Below are positions 58,832-64,000 of a DNA stretch of 64,000 nucleotides, piece by piece. Origin of the DNA: Paramoeba atlantica (taxonomy: Eukaryota; Discosea). The first letter of the stretch is position 1. Each line of letters begins with the position of its first letter. The stretch is taken from contig CDRNVI010000143.1 of assembly GCA_977017575.1 (NCBI GenBank), forward strand, positions 62,001 through 126,000, written 5' to 3'. The position numbers and the translations under genes were made by a program. Under the pieces are notes generated by a model. The model worked only from the letters and a program-made list of their open reading frames with translations. It made no database searches and was not told the origin of the DNA.

Positions 58832-60235
58832 ATGCTCCCCAAATTCAATCTCAAAAGAAAAAAACAAATTCGATCAGAAAGAAAGAAAAGAAGGAGATTA
58901 GAAATGGATGTTTTGCTCTGTCAACCAATTACCCATGATTCTTTCTCTTCTTCTTCGTGGACATTATCGCCAAAAAACCCTTTTCCTCTCTCAACATTAT
59001 TGTTACCTCCTGTTCATCTTTCAGAGCCATCATATGAGGATAGTTTCTACTCTCCTCCTTCACCTTTATTATTTGATCGTTTTCGTTTTTGGACTGTAAG
59101 AGAACTTGTAAAAACAAATAAGAGCTTAGTGTCTTGGGAAGTGCTTGAAAAGAAGGTTGTGTTTCCGTTCGATCATCTTGTTTTTCTTTTTTTCTTTCTT
59201 TTTTTTTCTTTCTTTTTTCTCCCTTTTTTTTTCTTTTCTTTTTTTCTTTCTTTTTTTTCTTTCTTTTTTCTCCCTTTTTTTTCTCCCTTTTTTTTCTTCC
59301 TTTTTTTTCTCTCTTTTTTTCTCCTTTTTTCTCCTTCCTCTTTTTTTTCCTTCCTCTTTTTTTTATTATTATTATTCTCATTTTTTATAAATATCTTTTT
59401 TTGAATCCACTCCACACACAATATCCAGGTTTCTGAAATTGTTGGAAGAATGAGTCAAAAGAAAGCAAGTGGTTCACATGGACTCTCAAAACCGATGGAT
59501 TATTCAAAACCAGGACGACCACATTATTCTGACAAGGAAACCAGGGAAAAAGCACTGTTGTTGATGAGAACTTATTTTGAAATCAAACCAGCAGAGCCAG
59601 TTCCAGTTCTTTTTAAATCTTTTGAAGTTCCAAAACAAAATTCTCAAACAACAACAATTCTCTTTGATGATGTGAACAGGATCCCATTAGATCGCCTCTC
59701 AGATTCGAGCTGGAAGGCCCATTTTCCTGGTGCCACTGAAGATTTTTATCAAAAATTGGCGAATCCAGGTGGTTGTAATACCCAACAAAACCTTTTGAAA
59801 GATGAGAATTTATTGAAGGAATTGACCGGAAATGTTTATTTTAAATCGGAGAGTGGCTTGAAGGATATGTTTTGGTTGGAATCGGTTGGATCTCCTGAGG
59901 AGGTATATGAGCTCTCAATCCTCCAATGTTTTATATTTAATCAAACAAAGAGAAATTGTCGAGGATGGTGTTTGTTAACGATGGGAATTCATGCAAAGCA
60001 AGCGAATCCGATTCGGGAATATGTTCAAGCAGGCCAAACGAATGATATGATTGTTCCATTTGTGGAATCTCTTTTCGGAGGATATGTGATCTTTGAGTTA
60101 CGTTTCGAAAAATGGGTTTCTTCAACAATCAAAGAGACATCTTCATCTTCCCCACCCCCACCAATATTTGATAAACAGAGAGAATGCATTGAAGACATTC
60201 ACAAAAAGTTTGATGCAACCGGACAGCAAATGTGA
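58832..60235 (+). CDS. Two- or three-exon gene of unrecognised family
   Basis: Exon 1 starts at ATG 58832 (108 codons: a basic start MLPKFNLKRKKQIRSERKKR, then Ser/Pro-rich), followed by intron 59156-59428 (GTTGTG ... ATCCAG) that holds a ~200-base pyrimidine tract. Exon 2 (59429 on) continues in phase: VSEIVGRMSQKKASG ... KPGRPHYSDKETREK ... WKAHFPGATEDFYQ ... ESVGSPEEVYELSILQ. It stops at 60235. A possible third exon from 60375 (FGFTELGYIWKHSPGSVAGI and onward) can be joined via intron 60232-60374, ending after an A-run frameshift around 60628. No domain recognised. Divergently close to the - strand gene at 57954-58427. Its composition and clean splice signals suggest a real gene or a young mobile element gene. 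Confidence 0.6.
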
Positions 60236-60628
60236 CTCTTTCAACAAAGATTTTCTGCTTGATTGAAGAATTCTGGCTCTCAATTGCTCATGGGACAGTT
60301 CTTCATTGTGACAAAAAAGACATTGGACTTTCTCTTCTCTTTTATTTAGGATTTGGATAGGAAAATACACCTAGTTTTGGATTTACCGAGTTGGGTTACA
60401 TTTGGAAACACAGTCCTGGCTCTGTTGCTGGTATTCGAGCAGCGACATATTATCATATGTCTTTGAAAAATGAAAATGGATTTCGAATTATGGGTGCTGG
60501 GTTTGTGAATCCAATATCTGAAAAAAAAAAAAAAAAATTACCACCTTAACAACCATCAAAAAGTTGCTTACGACACCTTTAAACACTGGATTGCTACCAA
60601 AAAAAATGGACCTGAACTTTATTTTTAA

Positions 60629-61390
60629 AATTCGCATTTTCTCAAAAATCGGATGTGGTGGAAAAAGAAGAAAAAAGAACGAAAAAGAACGAAAAAGAAC
60701 GAAAAAGAACGAAAAAGAACGAAAAAGAACGAAAAGAAAAAAAGAAGAAAAGAAAAGAAAAAAGGAAGAAACGAAAAGAAAGAAAAAAGAAAAAAAGAAA
60801 AAGAAAAAGAAAAAGAAAAAGAAAAGAAAAAAAAGAAGAAAGAAAAACTTCTGAAAGAGCAAATTGATAAAGACCCAAACCAAGTTTTAAAAAGAAAAGA
60901 GAAATAGAAAAGAGAGAAGAGAGAGAAGAGGAAGAGGAAGAAAAAACCCTTTGAAAGATTGATGAGAAGTAGTTTGACACACACACCGGTTTAAAAAAAA
61001 GAAAAAAGAAAAAGAAAAAAGAAAAGAAAAAAGAAAAAGAAAAAGAAAAAGAAAAGAAAAAAAAGAAAAAGGAAAGAAGAGAAAGAAAGAAAGAAAAAGA
61101 AAAAGAAAGAAAGAAAGAAAAGAGAAAGAAAAGAGAAAAAGAAAAGAGAAAAACTTTTGAAAGAGTCAATCGACAAGAAGGTAGTTCAATATAATCAGGT
61201 TTTAAAAAAAAGAAAGAAAAAAGAAAGAAAAGAAAAAGAAAAGAAAAAGAAGAAAAAAGAAGAAAAAAGAAGAAAAGAAGAAAAAAGAAAAAAGAGGTAG
61301 CCTGGGCCAGTAGTAAGGGTCTTTTTGACTTTGCGCACCACTTTTTTTGGAAGGGCGCTGGTTTTGTGTGGAGTTTTGGGAGAAGGAAAG
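60629..61390. other. Purine tract with embedded recurrent ~50-bp islands
   Basis: AAAAAGAACG decamers (60677-60732) and other A/G runs are interrupted by similar islands at 60844-60892, 60941-60994 and 61149-61206: AAAACTTCTGAAAGAGCAAATT, AAAACCCTTTGAAAGATTG, AAAACTTTTGAAAGAGTCAA. A fourth relative is at 63755-63800 (AAAACCTTTGAAAGGGCAAA). These look like repeats of a unit whose purine portions expanded. Confidence 0.55.
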
Positions 61391-61394
61391 AGAA

Positions 61395-63460
61395 TGAGTC
61401 AAAAGAAATGAATTTTATTGTGGGAGAACAACCAAGAGAGTGATTCACATGGGTATCCTTCTCCTTCTTGACTTTCGCAAACACACGTTCCAGTTCCAGT
61501 TCCAGATTATCAGCTGGGAGGGAAGAGAGGGAAGAAGGGACACTTGAAAGAGATCCATTCCCCAAGTTCTCTTTGCCAATCTGAAACAAAAAAATTAAAA
61601 ATTAGTAAAAGAAAAGAAAGAAGAAAAGAGAAAAAAAAAAGGAAATCTTACCTTTTGAACTTCCTTCAGTGCTGAGATCAAACACAAATGAAAGACCTTG
61701 TTATCTCTGTGTGGGCTCCAGTTCAGCAAAATTCCCCCTTCCAAGCGTTCCCAAACTTTCTCTTTTTCAGTCATCACTTGCGACCTGAATGGGAGGATTT
61801 TTTTTCTCAAATAAAAAACCAACATAATCCCACAATTTGTGAAAAAGATAAGTTGTTGAAGGTTGCGGATGGGTGAGTGAGGCGGTGGTAAAAACAATGA
61901 AATGTCGTTCAACTTCTTTCCAAAGAGCAGCACTCTCTTCAATTGTAAGAACCGAAAGGGTAAAGGTCAGAGGAGGGCCTGTGAAGAATTTCAAAGAAAA
62001 ATTAATAAAAAGAAAAAGAAAAAGAAAAAGAAAAAGAAAAAGAAAAAGAAAAATAAAAATAAAAATAAAAATAAAAATAAAAATGAAATTAAAAATGAAA
62101 ATGAAAATAAAAATGAAAAAAAAAACCAGAGAAGAAATAATGAAACAACCCCAACAATCGGAGTTCATGGCACATCAATGGAGATGAGAGTGAGGCAAGG
62201 AGAAATTGGCGAGTCCAAGTGTCCTCCAAACGTTTTTGAAGAAAATTCCGATACACATGCAGATCATTGTAGATGGCATATGCGTTATAAGAATACACCA
62301 AGAATCGATTTGAATGAAGGGGGGGGGTTAAATGACACTGAAACCCTTTCACTATGCACCACTGGGAAAAGGTCTCAGAGTGACCATAGCGATTTCCTGC
62401 CTTTGAGGTCAACGATAATGCCTTTGTGATTCGATAGAGAAACTGAGTTGCAGAGTGTGTATTCATGTCATCGTCTTTTCCAGGAGCCTTCATTCCATAT
62501 TCAGGTTCATCAGTCTTTGGAGGGAAGCCAAGCTCAGGTCCTTTCTCCACACAAATATGCTCAATATCATCCTCCCAGGGCTCATCACCTTCTTCATCTG
62601 AAGTGAGGATACAGGGCTCTTGTGGTGGTAACCAAAGCAGAGGAAACTTGAAGCGCTGAGAGCACTGGTGAAGGGGGTGAGAAAGAGGAACACAAGAGGA
62701 ACAAGAAGAGGAAGAAGAGGAACAAGAAGAGGAAGAAGAGGAAGAGGGCAGAGAGTCATTCTTTTGATTTTTTCCGCAAAGCCTTCAAAAAAGATTCTTC
62801 AACCAAATCACATTTGTGGGCAAAACAACCCAGCTGCACACAAGGGGACTTTCAATCTCTTTCGATAATTCCTGCCACCACACTCCGATTTACATTGGTG
62901 TGGTCCCCATGACACCACAGAATGAAGAAAGAGACAGAGATTGGACAAATTCCTGTGTCTCTGGAAATTCCTTTGCGAGATTTTGCATCTCTTGGAGCAT
63001 TGTTGTTATCTCCTCAGCAACTGACTTTCCATCATGGTTCACATGTTCGTTGAGGCCAAGGAAAATTCTGTCTTTCTGGGTTTGGGCAGCAAGACCCAAA
63101 AGGATTCCGCCGGAGCATCTTGCCATTTGATGGCACCACACGTGGGAAACCTTTTCGCAAAGGAGATCGAGGAATTGACTCCAGATACGAACCTTCAATA
63201 AATGTTGGATTATCAAGCGGAAAATTAATCCTCTCATCCAGAACAATGTGGGCCAAAACACACCCGAAGAGTTCGCCAGTCACACCTCTTCTGCCAGAGT
63301 TCCAGACCTCGACCACGAATCTTACGATTAATACTCGACTCAATCCGTGAGCGTGAGGTAGGTGCAAACTTCCCAGGGATGTTGACGAAGAAACCTTCAT
63401 GCTTTTTGAGCAAGATTATCAGAAGTGCGACAAAACTCACAAAACTGAAAAACGAATTGA
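61395..63460 (-). pseudogene. hAT-like transposase relic, copy B
   Basis: On the - strand the order is: a block with SVAEEITTMLQEMQNLAKEF and FVQSLSLSSFCGVMG (~63060-62890), LGCFAHKCDLVEESFLKALR (~62830-62770), then LHSNRFLVYSYNAYAIYNDL (~62330-62270), and WERLEGGILLNWSPHRDNKV (~61760-61700). A splice-like donor and acceptor pair (GTAAGA near 61651, TTTCAG near 61583) joins the last block to one with LSSLPADNLELELERVFAKV. The first three blocks align with the + strand relic at 14.0-15.5 kb. The C-x-AHKCDL block is reminiscent of the hAT motif CxAHxLNL. Frameshifts and stops separate the blocks. A 15-unit AAAAAG/AAATAA repeat (61998-62100) sits inside. Confidence 0.5.
61998..62110. repeat. AAAAAG and AAATAA microsatellites
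   Basis: Eight or so AAAAAG units grade into AAATAA and AAATGA units within the hAT-like relic; all are on the + strand. Confidence 0.85.
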
Positions 63461-64000
63461 TAATGCTTTTTGTTGCAGAGAAACATCGCTTTCTTCAACA
63501 GAGACCATTTTTTTTCGAAAAAATTCCAAAAGAATGGAAACAGAAAAATGAACCAAGTGACAACCATTGCTCTGGTGACTTTATTACGTCCCCACACCTG
63601 GACCCAATTGCGAGTGGACTTTCACTGATTTTGACCAATCCCAAACACAAATCCAAAAAGAAGAGGTAAATCAAGGGTCAAAAAAGACCTCTTCTTTTCG
63701 CACCTTCAAAAAGGCTGGTGCGCAATCTTGCTACGGGTCCAGGCTAAAAGAAGAGAAAAAACCTTTGAAAGGGCAAATTGACGAAGTCGCTCGCTCTAAA
63801 AAAAAAAAGAAAAAGAAAAAGAAAAAGGAAAGAAAGAAAAAAGAAAAAAAGAAAAAGAAAAAGAAAAAGAAAAGAAAAAGAGAAAAAAAGAAAGAAAAAA
63901 GGAAAGGAAAAAAAGAAAAAAAAAAGGAAAAAAAGGGGAAAAAAGAGAAAAAAAGAGCGAGACCAAGCTCAAAAAAAAAGAAATAGAAAAGAAAAAGAAA
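63461..64000. other. Window end: unassigned sequence and purine tract
   Basis: 63461-63720 contains a mixed-composition + strand frame (63379-63669, ILTNPKHKSKKKR end) with no domain and no support beyond openness. From 63780 to the end the + strand is purine-only and continues outside the window. Confidence 0.45.

Noticed and set aside
63765..63986. 73-residue Lys-rich frame at the end of the window
   Set aside because: Purine tract artefact continuing to the window edge.

Overview
This is an AT-rich window from a nuclear genome of a unicellular eukaryote. It holds a complete rDNA unit (18S, 5.8S, 28S), a separate 5S gene, three tRNA genes, a polyubiquitin gene, spliceosomal-type introns with long pyrimidine tracts, and many eukaryotic transposon families. 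The rRNA and ubiquitin sequences look generally fungal or protist-like (the 5.8S core resembles early-diverging fungi and related protists), but I cannot name the species or phylum from sequence alone.

Layout. 1-8.4 kb: polyubiquitin (three units, + strand), several kb of homopurine/homopyrimidine low-complexity DNA with a CT-rich minisatellite, a PB1-domain gene (- strand) and a 5S rRNA gene (+). 8.4-13.6 kb: a non-LTR retrotransposon (- strand) with a frameshifted reverse transcriptase, a C-terminal restriction-like endonuclease region and upstream zinc-finger segments; its poly(A) end abuts the 5S gene's T-rich terminator. 14-25 kb: transposon relics (hAT-like, a second LINE, two piggyBac copies) around a 193-bp AT-rich satellite. 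25-29.6 kb: purine tracts and degenerate duplications. 29.6-34.2 kb: complete LTR retrotransposon (-). 35.7-36.7 kb: Harbinger-like transposase relic. 37.8-39.5 kb: tRNA-Met, tRNA-His and tRNA-Gly (all -). 39.8-46.6 kb: rDNA unit (-). 49.4-55.2 kb: a piggyBac-like gene split by a second LTR retrotransposon (+). 55.3-60.6 kb: three intron-bearing or broken genes of unrecognised family. 60.6-64 kb: purine tracts and a second hAT-like relic.

Most protein-coding potential here is mobile-element derived; polyubiquitin and the PB1 protein are the only clear host genes. The most notable observations are: two near-identical chromodomain LTR retrotransposons that both lack the catalytic core of reverse transcriptase and most of RNase H through the same in-frame deletion while keeping gag, protease, integrase and chromodomain; their inverted placement on either side of the rDNA/tRNA block; four dispersed copies of a ~48-bp palindrome; a LINE with AN1/MYND-like zinc fingers sitting beside the 5S gene; and the 193-bp satellite. 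About a third of the window is strongly strand-asymmetric purine/pyrimidine sequence, which creates many long spurious reading frames (poly-F, poly-K/E) that are not annotated as genes.
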